From contig CP050848.1 in the NCBI GenBank assembly GCA_014873095.1, forward strand, positions 5,143,850 through 5,207,849: a DNA stretch of 64,000 nucleotides. The letters are read 5' to 3'. Position 1 is the stretch's first letter; every line of letters begins with the position of its first letter. The notes beneath the pieces were generated by a model. The model was not told the origin of the DNA and made no database searches. It saw only the letters and a list, made by a program, of their open reading frames with translations. The DNA is from Planctomycetales bacterium ZRK34. Its GTDB lineage: Bacteria > Planctomycetota > Phycisphaerae > Phycisphaerales > Zrk34. Below are positions 1-7,011 of this stretch, piece after piece. The translations under genes were made by a program, and so were the position numbers.

Positions 1-402
1 GGGCACATCACCCCGCGCATGGACACGACGCACCTGGCGTCGAGCCTTGATCTGGCGCCGACGATTCTCGCCGCCTGCGGGTTGAAACCGACCGCCGAGA
101 TGCCGGGTATCAACCTGGCCGATGACGATGCCGTGGCCAAACGCGACACGCTCTGCGGCGCGATCTACGAACACGACATCGTGGCGATGGATGACCCCGC
201 CGCGTCGTTGAAATACCTGTGGTGCATCGAAGGTGAGTACAAGCTGATTCTGCCGAACGCCAAGCGCATCACCGACGAAAGCCCCGAGTTGTTTCACATC
301 ACGGCCGACCCCCACGAACAGAAAAACCTCGCCGCCGCCGACCCGCAGCGTTTGCAGGCGATGACGAAGAAGCTGCAGGCATGGTGGGCCGCCCGTGATT
401 GA
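1..402 (+). CDS. Sulfatase, C-terminal part (gene starts before the window)
   Basis: Only the last ~134 codons are present; the frame is open from base 1, so the start lies outside. The visible part matches the end of arylsulfatase-type enzymes (alkaline phosphatase superfamily): a segment like 'SLDLAPTILAACGL', followed by 'YKLILPN', 'ELFHITADPHEQKNLA' and a closing helix. This tail packs against the catalytic domain; the formylglycine site and the metal ligands would be upstream. Such enzymes remove sulfate esters from polysaccharides and are numerous in planctomycetes. Substrate cannot be told. The stop overlaps the next gene (birA) by 8 bases, suggesting co-transcription. Confidence 0.85.
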   Translation, partial: GHITPRMDTTHLASSLDLAPTILAACGLKPTAEMPGINLADDDAVAKRDTLCGAIYEHDIVAMDDPAASLKYLWCIEGEYKLILPNAKRITDESPELFHITADPHEQKNLAAADPQRLQAMTKKLQAWWAARD

Positions 403-1282
403 CCCGGTGGTGTTGAATCGCCTGTTGACCGCCGACGGCCCCGTGCCCACCCATGCCTTGGGCATCACCCGCGATGACTTGGCCGCCCTCGAGGCCGCCG
501 GGTGTCGACTTGACGATCATCCCCAGCACGGGCTGCGCCTGCTCAGCGCCGGGCTCGGCTGCTGGGTCGACTACATCGAACAACGTCACGCCGATCGACT
601 CGGCCGGCGGATGTTGGTTTTTCGTGAAACCACCAGCACGCAGGACGTGGCGCGTCAGGCACAGGTCGCCGACGGGGCCGTGATCACCACCGATCATCAG
701 ACCGGCGGGCGCGGCCGGCTCGGTCGCCGATGGGTGGCTCCGCCGGGCGCGGCGCTGTTGATGACGGCCGTGGTGCGCCACACCGAGTCGACGCCGGTCG
801 ATCGCCTCATGCTTGCCGCAGCGTGTGCTGTGGCCGAGGCGGTCGAGTCGCTGTGTGAGCAGCAGGTACAGATCCGCTGGCCCAATGATGTGCTGCTGAA
901 TGGTCGCAAGCTGGCCGGCATCCTCGTCGAAACGGCGAACAATCTCGCCATGATCGGCATCGGGCTCAACGTCAGCGCCCACCCGGCCGACCTCAACGCC
1001 ACCTCGCTGGGCGCCGAGTCCATTCACGTCGACCGGCTTCACCTGCTCGACGTGTTGCTGGATCGGCTCGACTTCGATGTGCGCCATGCGACCGATGCAC
1101 AACTGCTGCGCTGCTGGCGGGCGCGGTCGTGTCTGACCGGGCAGCGCGTGACCGTCAGCGTCGACAGCAGGCAACTCACCGGTCGCGTGATCGACCTCGA
1201 CCCCGCTCACGGTCTGCTCATGCAGATTGAACAAGGTCCGATCACCACGTTGCCGGCGGCGACGACATCGTTGATCGTTTGA
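395..1282 (+). CDS. birA: Biotin--[acetyl-CoA-carboxylase] ligase
   Basis: 295 residues with a GTG start that overlaps the sulfatase stop. It attaches biotin to the carrier protein of acetyl-CoA carboxylase via biotinyl-AMP. The N-terminal ~75 residues look like the winged-helix part of bifunctional BirA. The catalytic domain follows: 'TSTQDVA', the biotin-binding loop 'TGGRGRLGRRW' near residue 110, 'RWPNDVLLNGRKLAGILVE' near residues 160-180 holding the key lysine, and 'IGIGLNV'. The last ~45 residues form the small C-terminal SH3-like domain. If the N-terminal part binds DNA it may also repress biotin genes; none are in the window. The start could instead be a little further in. Confidence 0.9.
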   Translation: MIDPVVLNRLLTADGPVPTHALGITRDDLAALEAAGCRLDDHPQHGLRLLSAGLGCWVDYIEQRHADRLGRRMLVFRETTSTQDVARQAQVADGAVITTDHQTGGRGRLGRRWVAPPGAALLMTAVVRHTESTPVDRLMLAAACAVAEAVESLCEQQVQIRWPNDVLLNGRKLAGILVETANNLAMIGIGLNVSAHPADLNATSLGAESIHVDRLHLLDVLLDRLDFDVRHATDAQLLRCWRARSCLTGQRVTVSVDSRQLTGRVIDLDPAHGLLMQIEQGPITTLPAATTSLIV

Positions 1283-1313
1283 TTATTCGCCAAGGCCCCC
1301 GGATAATGACCCC

Positions 1314-2453
1314 ATGACCGCAGCCACACTTCCCTGCGAAGCGCCCAGCAAACGCGACAAAGCCATCGGCCGTGCCGCCGAGCTGTTGCGCCGCGGCGGC
1401 GTGGTCGTCTTCCCCACCGAAACCGTCTACGGCGTCGGCGCCTCCGTGCTCGCCCCGCGTGGGCTCGAACGCCTCCGCCGCATCAAGCAACGCCCCGAGC
1501 ACCAACCTTTCAGCGTCCACATCGGCCGCGTCGACGATATCGAACGCTACGTCGATCTGACCACGCAGCCCGTGCTCCGCCGCCTGGCTCGCAAGACCAT
1601 GCCCGGCCCGATCACGTGGGTCGTCGAAGTCGAAACCGAAGTCATCGATCAGAAACTCCGCGCCATCGGCCTGGCCCCGTCGCAACGCCACCGCCTTTAC
1701 CATGAAAACACCATCGGCCTGCGCTGCCCCGACAATCCCGTCGCCGCCGAGCTGCTCTCGGCCGTGGCCGATCCCGTCGTCGCCGCCAGCGCCAATCCCG
1801 CCGGTATTGACCCGCCCAACTCCGCCGAGCGATCCGCCGAACTGCTCGGTGATCAGGTCGACCTTATCCTCGACGGCGGCGCCGCCCGCTACGCCCGGGC
1901 TTCCACCATCGTCCGCACCGCCGGCGCCCAGCTCGAAGTCCTCCGCGAGGGTGTCTACGACCAACGCTACCTGGAAAAGCTGATGCAGAAATGGATCGTC
2001 TTCGTGTGCAGCGGCAATACCTGCCGCAGTCCCATGGCCGAAGCCCTCGCCCGTCATGAACTGGCCCGGCAACTGAACCTTCAGCCCGATCAACTCGAGT
2101 CCGCCGGTTTCAACATCACCAGCGCCGGCGCCTTCGCCATGGCCGGCTCCGCGATGAGCCCCGAGGCCGAGGTCGCCTTAAAGAAGCTGAACGTCCCCGC
2201 CGGCAAGCACCGCGCCCGCGAGTTGACACCCGCCATGATCCATCAGGCTGATGTCATCCTCTGCATGACAGAAACCCACCGCTCCGCCGTCATACAGACC
2301 GTTCCCTCCGCCGCCGGTAAAACCCACCTGCTCGATCCCGCCGGCATCGCCATCGACGATCCCATCGGCGCCGGCCTCGAGGTCTACGTCGACTGCGCCA
2401 CGCGTATGCAACAACACATCCGCGCCCGCCTCGACGAACTCGCCCGCGATTAA
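1314..2453 (+). CDS. Fusion: threonylcarbamoyl-AMP synthase (Sua5/YrdC) + low-molecular-weight phosphatase of YwlE type
   Basis: 379 residues in two domains. Residues ~10-220 are Sua5/YrdC/TsaC: 'GGVVVFPTETVYGVG' (28-42), 'KQRP' (58-61) and 'SANPAG' (159-164) are the substrate-binding motifs. This enzyme makes threonylcarbamoyl-AMP for the t6A base of ANN-decoding tRNAs. The Sua5-specific C-terminal domain is absent, so it is TsaC-like. Residues ~226-379 form a low-molecular-weight phosphatase with the P-loop 'VCSGNTCRSP' (Cys232, Arg238) and the general-acid 'DDPIG' (348-352). The P-loop has Thr236 where tyrosine phosphatases usually have Ile; in Bacillus YwlE that Thr marks protein-arginine phosphatases. 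The junction shows no frameshift and no second ribosome site. rpiB lies 73 bases downstream. Confidence 0.9.
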   Translation: MTAATLPCEAPSKRDKAIGRAAELLRRGGVVVFPTETVYGVGASVLAPRGLERLRRIKQRPEHQPFSVHIGRVDDIERYVDLTTQPVLRRLARKTMPGPITWVVEVETEVIDQKLRAIGLAPSQRHRLYHENTIGLRCPDNPVAAELLSAVADPVVAASANPAGIDPPNSAERSAELLGDQVDLILDGGAARYARASTIVRTAGAQLEVLREGVYDQRYLEKLMQKWIVFVCSGNTCRSPMAEALARHELARQLNLQPDQLESAGFNITSAGAFAMAGSAMSPEAEVALKKLNVPAGKHRARELTPAMIHQADVILCMTETHRSAVIQTVPSAAGKTHLLDPAGIAIDDPIGAGLEVYVDCATRMQQHIRARLDELARD

Positions 2454-2460
2454 CATCCCC

Positions 2461-2513
2461 TAGCCGGGTCGCTACGCGACCCCGGTCACCCGGGTCGCGT
2501 AGCGACCCGGCTA
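2461..2513. repeat. Perfect 22-bp inverted repeat between two genes
   Basis: Arms 2461-2482 (begins TAGCCGGGTCGCTACGCGAC) and 2492-2513 are exact reverse complements with a 9-base loop. It fills most of the gap between the sua5-phosphatase fusion and rpiB, 7 bases after the stop codon. There is no T-run, so it is more likely a REP-type palindrome than a simple terminator, though its RNA would fold strongly. Confidence 0.85.
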
Positions 2514-2526
2514 TCGGAATCCCGCC

Positions 2527-2991
2527 ATGAAGATCGCCATCACCTCCGACCACCGCGGCTCCCACCTCATCGACGCCCTGCGTCAACTAGTCAATACCAA
2601 CGGCCACCAACTCGTCGAAGTCAACACCGCCAACGGCGAGCCCTGCGACTATCCCGACATGGCCTTCGCCGCCTGCCGCGCGATCGTCGACGGCCAGGCC
2701 GACCGCGCCATCCTCGTCTGCGGCTCCGGCATCGGCATGACCATCGCCGCCAACAAGTTCCCCGGCATCCGCGCCGCGCTGGTCCACGATGACATCGGCG
2801 CCCAGATGTCCCGCCGCCACAACGATGCCAATGTCGTCTGCCTCGCCGCCGACCTGCTGGGCCCGCGCCTCGTCGAGTCCATCGTCGCCACCTGGCTCAG
2901 CGCCGAATTCGAAGCCGGCCGCCACCAGCGCCGAGTCAACAAAATCTCCGCCATCGAACGCGGCGAAAACCCCGCCGCCATCACCGAATAA
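2527..2991 (+). CDS. rpiB: Ribose-5-phosphate isomerase B
   Basis: 154 residues, normal length for RpiB. It interconverts ribose-5-phosphate and ribulose-5-phosphate in the pentose phosphate pathway. Seen: N-terminal 'ITSDHRG' (substrate binding), the catalytic-Cys loop 'VCGSGIGMTIAANKFPGIRA' near residues 66-85, and 'SRRHNDANVVCLAADLLG' near 98-115. The last ~10 residues are a short tail. It follows the Sua5/phosphatase fusion in the same direction. In Bacillus subtilis the homologues ywlC, ywlE and ywlF (rpiB) also lie in this order, so this is a conserved neighbourhood. Confidence 0.93.
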   Translation: MKIAITSDHRGSHLIDALRQLVNTNGHQLVEVNTANGEPCDYPDMAFAACRAIVDGQADRAILVCGSGIGMTIAANKFPGIRAALVHDDIGAQMSRRHNDANVVCLAADLLGPRLVESIVATWLSAEFEAGRHQRRVNKISAIERGENPAAITE

Positions 2992-3059
2992 TCACACCAC
3001 AATTCCCCCTGTTCCCCCAAGCCCGATGACGAGGCGCAGCCGAGTCGTCGGGGTCTGCT

Positions 3060-4091
3060 TCACCAATTCACCGGCGCCGGGTTGCGCTCCGCAAACTGCA
3101 TCTGATGCCAGTACGGATAAGTCGGGTGGCGGCGGCTGACGTCTTCGAGTCGGGTCACCTGCTCGCTCGTCAGGTTCCAGCCCACCGCGCCGAGGTTGTC
3201 TTTGAGCTGCTTTTCGTTGCGGGCCCCGATGACGATGTTCGCCACGCTCGGCCGCTGCAGCAGCCAGTTCAGCGCCACCTGCGGCACGGTCTTGTCGACT
3301 TCCTTGGCGACTTCATCCAGCACGTCGACCACGTCGTACAGATATTCATCGTCGACCTCCGGCCCGCCGGCATCGCCACCCTGCTTGAGACGGCCTTCCG
3401 GCAGCGGCTGATCGCGACGGACCTTGCCCGTCAACCGGCCCCAGCCCAGCGGGCTCCACACCATCAACCCGAGCCCCTGGTCGAGCCCCAGCGGCATCAG
3501 TTCCCATTCATAATCCCGGCCCACCAGCGAGTAATACCCCTGGTACGCCACGTAACGCGCCAGCCCGTACTTCTCGGATGCAGCCAGCGATTTCATCACG
3601 TGCCAGCCGGAGAAATTCGAGCAGCCGATGTAGCGGATCTTCCCCGCCGTGATCAGGTCGTCCAGCGCCCGCAGCGTCTCCTCGACCGGCGTCAGCGCAT
3701 CAAAACCATGCATGAAATACACGTCGATGTAGTCCGTGCCCAGCCGCTTGAGGCTCGCTTCACACGCGGTGACCAGATGGTGTCGCGAGGAGCCCTTGTC
3801 GTTGGGGCCGTCGCCCATGGGAAACGTCGTCTTCGTCGAGATCAGCGCCTTGTCGCGGTCAGTTCCCAGCGCCTGCCCGAGCACCTTCTCCGAATCGCCG
3901 GTCGAGTATACATCCGCCGTATCGAAAAAGTTCACGCCCGCCTCGAAGCAGACATCCAACAGTTTCTTCGCTTCATCGACGCCGGTCTGACCCCACTTGC
4001 TGAAAAACTCGGTCGTCCCGCCGAACGTCCCCGTCCCGAAGCTCAGCGCCGGCACTTTCAGCCCCGAACGACCCAACTGACGAAATTCCAT
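3060..4091 (-). CDS. Aldo/keto reductase
   Basis: 343 residues, starting at the ATG of 'MEFRQLGRSGLKVPAL', the usual beginning of the family; the frame stays open upstream but without similarity. A TIM-barrel NADPH-dependent oxidoreductase of the AKR7/YghZ/Kv-beta-like group. The catalytic tetrad is visible: Asp and Tyr in 'FFDTADVYSTGDSE' (~residues 50-63), Lys in 'LISTKT' and His in 'YFMHGFD'. The cofactor end has 'VIGARNEKQLKDNLGA'. The physiological substrate cannot be inferred. It is transcribed towards rpiB (convergent) and stands alone, separated from rlmN by a repeat-filled gap. Confidence 0.9.
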   Translation of the reverse strand: MEFRQLGRSGLKVPALSFGTGTFGGTTEFFSKWGQTGVDEAKKLLDVCFEAGVNFFDTADVYSTGDSEKVLGQALGTDRDKALISTKTTFPMGDGPNDKGSSRHHLVTACEASLKRLGTDYIDVYFMHGFDALTPVEETLRALDDLITAGKIRYIGCSNFSGWHVMKSLAASEKYGLARYVAYQGYYSLVGRDYEWELMPLGLDQGLGLMVWSPLGWGRLTGKVRRDQPLPEGRLKQGGDAGGPEVDDEYLYDVVDVLDEVAKEVDKTVPQVALNWLLQRPSVANIVIGARNEKQLKDNLGAVGWNLTSEQVTRLEDVSRRHPTYPYWHQMQFAERNPAPVNW

Positions 4092-4166
4092 GGCATAGCT
4101 CCTTGAAACGATCTTCGATGCGATCACCGACAAACGTGTTACACCCGAAATCTCCCGATCCTGGTT

Positions 4167-4361
4167 TCCGTTTAGCCGGCGGGCTCGCCCGCCGCTTGAA
4201 AAGACGGATTCAACACGGAGGGCCACAGAGGGCCACGGCGAAATGGATTGAGCCGGTCTATCCCGTTCATCCTGTCAACTGTTTTCTTCTTCGTGTCTTC
4301 GCGCCTTCGTGTCTTTGTGCATGCATCGACACGCGGCCCGTTGGGCCGCCGCTAAACGGAA
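4167..4361. repeat. Intergenic block bracketed by inverted copies of a TTCCGTTTAGC repeat
   Basis: The gap between the aldo/keto reductase and rlmN holds a palindrome at 4167-4195 (TTCCGTTTAGCCGGCGG..., with a 7-bp inner stem) and, on the other strand, a relative at 4361-4332 (TTCCGTTTAGCGGCGG...). Between them are other familiar-looking repeats: CACGGAGGGCCACAGAGGG near 4219, and CTTCGTGTCTTCGCGCCTTCGTGTCTTTGTGC-like sequence at 4289-4320. The last 16 bases of that recur at 14963-14978. The right copy contains the TAG stop of rlmN. Confidence 0.75.
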
Positions 4362-5530
4362 GTTTTCTGTTCGTGTCGCAACTGGCCGCAGGCGGCGGCG
4401 ATGTCGCGGCCTCGGCTGGCGCGGATGTGGACGTTGACGCCGGCGGATGCCAGCGTGTGCTGGAAGCGGTGGACATCTTCGGAGTCGGGGCGGTTGAACG
4501 GCAGACCGCGCACTTCGTTGTAGCGGATCAGGTTCACATTGCAGCGCATGCGCTTGGTCACGGCGGCGAGCTGGCGGGCATGGTCGACCTGGTCGTTGAC
4601 CTGGCGCAGCAGAATGTACTCGATCGTGATCTCGCGGCCGGTCTTGTCGAAGTAGTAGTTGCATGCTTCGACAAGCTTGTCGATGCTCGTGGACTCGGCC
4701 CACGGAATCAGCTTGCGGCGAAGCTCATCGTTCGGGGCGTGCAGCGACAGGGCCAGCGTGATCGGCAGGTCGATCTGATCGGCCAGGCGGCGGATTGAGG
4801 AGGGCACGCCCACCGTGGAGATGGTGATGCGGCGGGCTGAGATGCCGAAACCCCAGTCGGCGTGCAGCGTGCGCACCGCTCGCGTGACGGCGTCGAAATT
4901 AGACAGCGGTTCGCCCATACCCATGAACACGACGTTGGTGATTCGAACTGGGAACTGGGAACCCGGAACTTGGAACTGTTTATTTCGTTCCGCATTCCAC
5001 GTTCCGAGTTGCGAGTTCAATTGCCAGATTTGTTCGACGATCTGGCCGGCGGTGAGGTTGGCTTCGAGCCCGCCGAGGCCGGACGCACAGAACCGGCACC
5101 CGACGGGGCAGCCGACCTGCGAGCTGATGCACGCGGTGCGGCGTGTGCCGCCGGCCGCGTTGTCAGCGGGAATCATCACGCACTCGGTCGACAGGAAACG
5201 CGGAACGCGGAGCGCGGAATGTGGAACTGAAAAGACATCGGACGCCGCCTCTTCCATTCCGCGTTCCACGTTCCGAGTTCCCACTTCCAACAACAGTTTC
5301 TGCGTGCCGTCGGTGGCGCGCTGATGCTGATTGATCCGCCAGGTGGCAAAGCGGAGGTTGTCGGCGAGCTTCTGCCGATCGGCTTTCGAGAAGTCGGTGA
5401 ACTGCTCGGGGTCGATCACGCCGCGCTCGTAGACCCACTTGAGCAGTTGGCCCGTGCGGAAGCGCGGCATGCCCCACGACTGCAGCAAACCCTCAAGGTC
5501 TTCGCGACTCAGATCGAAAAAGTGAACCAT
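4352..5530 (-). CDS. rlmN: 23S rRNA (adenine-2503-C2)/tRNA methyltransferase RlmN, with two in-frame repeat insertions
   Basis: 392 residues from the ATG of 'MVHFFDLSREDLEGLL'; the family is usually ~340-370. Radical SAM enzyme that methylates A2503 of 23S rRNA and A37 of some tRNAs. Seen: the N-terminal accessory domain; the cluster motif 'CPVGCRFC' (CxxxCxxC); 'FMGMGEPL'; 'LSLHAPNDELRRKLIP'; and the C-terminal 'DIAAACGQL' carrying the methyl-accepting Cys. Two stretches do not belong to the family: ~28 residues before 'STECVMIP' and ~23 residues before 'RITNVVFMGMG'. Both are encoded by GGAAC-rich hairpins (5194-5288, 4945-5018). The frame is intact and all key residues remain, so it is probably active. 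The stop codon lies inside a separate intergenic repeat. The open frame upstream to 5764 shows no similarity and was not included. Confidence 0.92.
   Translation of the reverse strand: MVHFFDLSREDLEGLLQSWGMPRFRTGQLLKWVYERGVIDPEQFTDFSKADRQKLADNLRFATWRINQHQRATDGTQKLLLEVGTRNVERGMEEAASDVFSVPHSALRVPRFLSTECVMIPADNAAGGTRRTACISSQVGCPVGCRFCASGLGGLEANLTAGQIVEQIWQLNSQLGTWNAERNKQFQVPGSQFPVRITNVVFMGMGEPLSNFDAVTRAVRTLHADWGFGISARRITISTVGVPSSIRRLADQIDLPITLALSLHAPNDELRRKLIPWAESTSIDKLVEACNYYFDKTGREITIEYILLRQVNDQVDHARQLAAVTKRMRCNVNLIRYNEVRGLPFNRPDSEDVHRFQHTLASAGVNVHIRASRGRDIAAACGQLRHEQKTSV
4945..5018. repeat. GGAAC-type hairpin inserted in rlmN (copy 1)
   Basis: Left arm 4945-4976 is a run of GGAACnn units; right arm 4987-5018 is its imperfect reverse complement (24 of 32 positions match by hand), with a 10-base AT-rich loop. 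On the rlmN strand it codes for a low-complexity peptide ('LGTWNAERN', 'QVPGSQFPVR') between the helix 'AGQIVEQIW' and the conserved 'RITNVVFMGMGEPL'. Confidence 0.8.
5194..5288. repeat. GGAAC-type hairpin inserted in rlmN (copy 2)
   Basis: Left arm from 5194 (GGAAACGCGGAACGCGG...) to about 5229 and right arm 5255-5288 form an imperfect inverted repeat built of the same 7-8 base GGAACnC unit as copy 1. The loop, 5230-5254, is unrelated to copy 1. On the rlmN strand it adds a peptide like 'GTRNVERGME' ... 'VPHSALRVPR' between 'KLLLEV' and 'STECVMIP'. Confidence 0.8.
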
Positions 5531-5888
5531 GCGGATATCGTAGCCGACCCGATCCGTGCGCACACACCCGTCGCGGCCCGATCGGAAACTGAAATTTTGC
5601 CATTTCCGGCACGACGTGTTGATGCGCGCCCCGGCTGAGGTGCAGGTGAAATCAGCGATTGCGCACAAACCTGTCGTTTCGTGCCACCGGTGTGCGCGCC
5701 AAACGGCATCAAACCACCCCAAAACGCTCTTAACTATGCGTGTTTTTGCCGCCGGCGCGCGCACGGGCGCGCAACAACGTCACGGTTGTGCGCGAAACGG
5801 GGGGTTGACCCGCTGTGACGGGCTCAGAAGGGCGGTGGATTGCGATGTGTCAGAACGGGGGTTTTTGTCATCGTGTGCGCGCGAAGAA
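5531..5888. other. Gene-free stretch upstream of rlmN
   Basis: 358 bases between the rlmN start and the ispH terminator hairpin. The rlmN frame stays open to 5764, but the translation is low-complexity and unlike any RlmN N-terminus. A very GC-rich patch of CGCG repeats lies at about 5751-5773. The rlmN promoter should be here, but I see no convincing -35/-10 pair. Confidence 0.5.
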
Positions 5889-5917
5889 GAAGCCCACGGC
5901 GTGACGCCGTGGGCTTC
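5889..5917 (-). terminator. Probable terminator of ispH
   Basis: Perfect hairpin with 13-bp arms (GAAGCCCACGGCG / CGCCGTGGGCTTC) and a 3-base loop, 24 bases after the ispH stop. On the ispH strand it is followed by TTCTTCGC, a weak T-rich tail. The arm core AGCCCACGG also forms the hairpin at 35984-36008. Confidence 0.7.
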
Positions 5918-5941
5918 GGGAAAACTCAATATGAGGGGTGG

Positions 5942-6889
5942 TCAGGCGGTGGCGTTTTGACGGAGGACGCGCAGGCTGCGGGGCAGCTCGAAGTGCATGT
6001 CTTCCTCGGTGACGGTGTGCTCGTCGAGTTCGGCGCCGAAGTCGCGCTTGAGCATTTCGACGATCTCGCTGACCAGATACTCGGGGGCCGAGGCGCCGGC
6101 GGTGACGAGGACGGACTCGACACCTTCGAACCAGGTGCGATCGATCTCGGATTTGTCGTCGACGAGAACCGCCCGCGTGCCGGAGTTTTCAGCGATCTCG
6201 GTCAGGCGGACGGAGTTGGAGCTGTTCTTGGAGCCGACGACGATGACGAGGTCCGCCTGGTGGGCCAGCACGCGCACGGCATGCTGGCGGTTGGTCGTGG
6301 CGTAGCAGATGTCTTCGCTCGGCGGGGCTTTGACGTTGGGGAAGCGCTTTTTGATGGCTTCGATGATCACGTTGGCGTCGTCCATGCTCAGCGTGGTCTG
6401 CGTGAGGTAGACGAGGTTGTCGGCATCGGTATCGATGTCGAGCTTGGCGACGTCATCGGGACTTTCGACGATGGTGATCGCGCCGGGGGCCTCACCGACG
6501 GTGCCGACGACTTCATCGTGGCCGGCGTGTCCGATCAGGAGGATGCGGTAGCCCTGGCGGGCGTAGCGGATGGCCTCCATGTGGACCTTGGTGACCAGCG
6601 GGCAGGTGGCGTCGATCATGGTGCAGCCGCGGGCCTGAGCGCGCTGGCGGACGGCGGGGGATACGCCGTGGGCGCTGAAGACGACGGTGCCCTTTTCGGG
6701 GACTTCATCGATGGTGTCCACGAAGGTGACGCCGCGTTTGATGAAGTGATCGACGACGTGGCGGTTGTGGACGATTTCGTGGTAGACGTAGAGCGGGGCG
6801 CCGACGATTTTGAGGGCCTGATCGACGGTGTCGATGGCCATGATGACGCCGGCGCAGAAGCCGCGGGGATTGGCTAGCAGGATTTGCAT
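5942..6889 (-). CDS. ispH: 4-hydroxy-3-methylbut-2-enyl diphosphate reductase
   Basis: 315 residues, full length. Last step of the MEP pathway: makes IPP and DMAPP, the building blocks of squalene and hopanoids. The three Cys ligands of the iron-sulfur cluster are visible in 'NPRGFCAGV' (Cys12), 'DATCPLVTKVH' (~Cys95) and 'SEDICYATTNRQ' (~Cys195). The conserved 'YVYHEIVHN', 'FSAHGV' and 'GSKNSSNS' are also present. It diverges from the hpnCDE squalene operon across a 122-base gap, so precursor supply and precursor use sit back to back. A TATACT box facing this gene lies at 6953-6948. Confidence 0.96.
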   Translation of the reverse strand: MQILLANPRGFCAGVIMAIDTVDQALKIVGAPLYVYHEIVHNRHVVDHFIKRGVTFVDTIDEVPEKGTVVFSAHGVSPAVRQRAQARGCTMIDATCPLVTKVHMEAIRYARQGYRILLIGHAGHDEVVGTVGEAPGAITIVESPDDVAKLDIDTDADNLVYLTQTTLSMDDANVIIEAIKKRFPNVKAPPSEDICYATTNRQHAVRVLAHQADLVIVVGSKNSSNSVRLTEIAENSGTRAVLVDDKSEIDRTWFEGVESVLVTAGASAPEYLVSEIVEMLKRDFGAELDEHTVTEEDMHFELPRSLRVLRQNATA

Positions 6890-6947
6890 GCCTGAGTGCT
6901 CCGAGAGTCGTAAGCGGAATGGTCCGGATGACCGTCTGATGGTGGTC

Positions 6948-6998
6948 AGTATAGTCGAGGACGGCGGGGCAGGCCAAAATCGTTCGGCATGTTATACT
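6948..6998. promoter_or_regulatory. Divergent -10-like boxes between ispH and hpnC
   Basis: TATACT reads on the - strand at 6953-6948 (59 bases before the ispH ATG) and on the + strand at 6993-6998 (14 bases before the hpnC ATG). Neither has a good -35 box; TTGGCC at 6977-6972 is a weak candidate for ispH. If the right box is used, hpnC has a very short leader. Confidence 0.3.
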
Positions 6999-7011
6999 GG
7001 GGGGCTAAGAC

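Noticed and set aside
2461..2513. CRISPR or tandem repeat array
   Set aside because: Single palindromes without spacers; no direct-repeat array was seen anywhere in the window.
4352..5530. Frameshift or pseudogene in rlmN
   Set aside because: Despite the two insertions the frame is intact and every catalytic Cys is present.
5531..5764. 78-codon N-terminal extension of rlmN
   Set aside because: Not like any RlmN N-terminus; the family starts close to 'FFDLSREDLEGLL'.
5840..6877. 345-codon open frame on the + strand across ispH
   Set aside because: Exact antisense shadow of ispH in GC-rich DNA; the translation is Gly/Asp/Val-rich with no family likeness.
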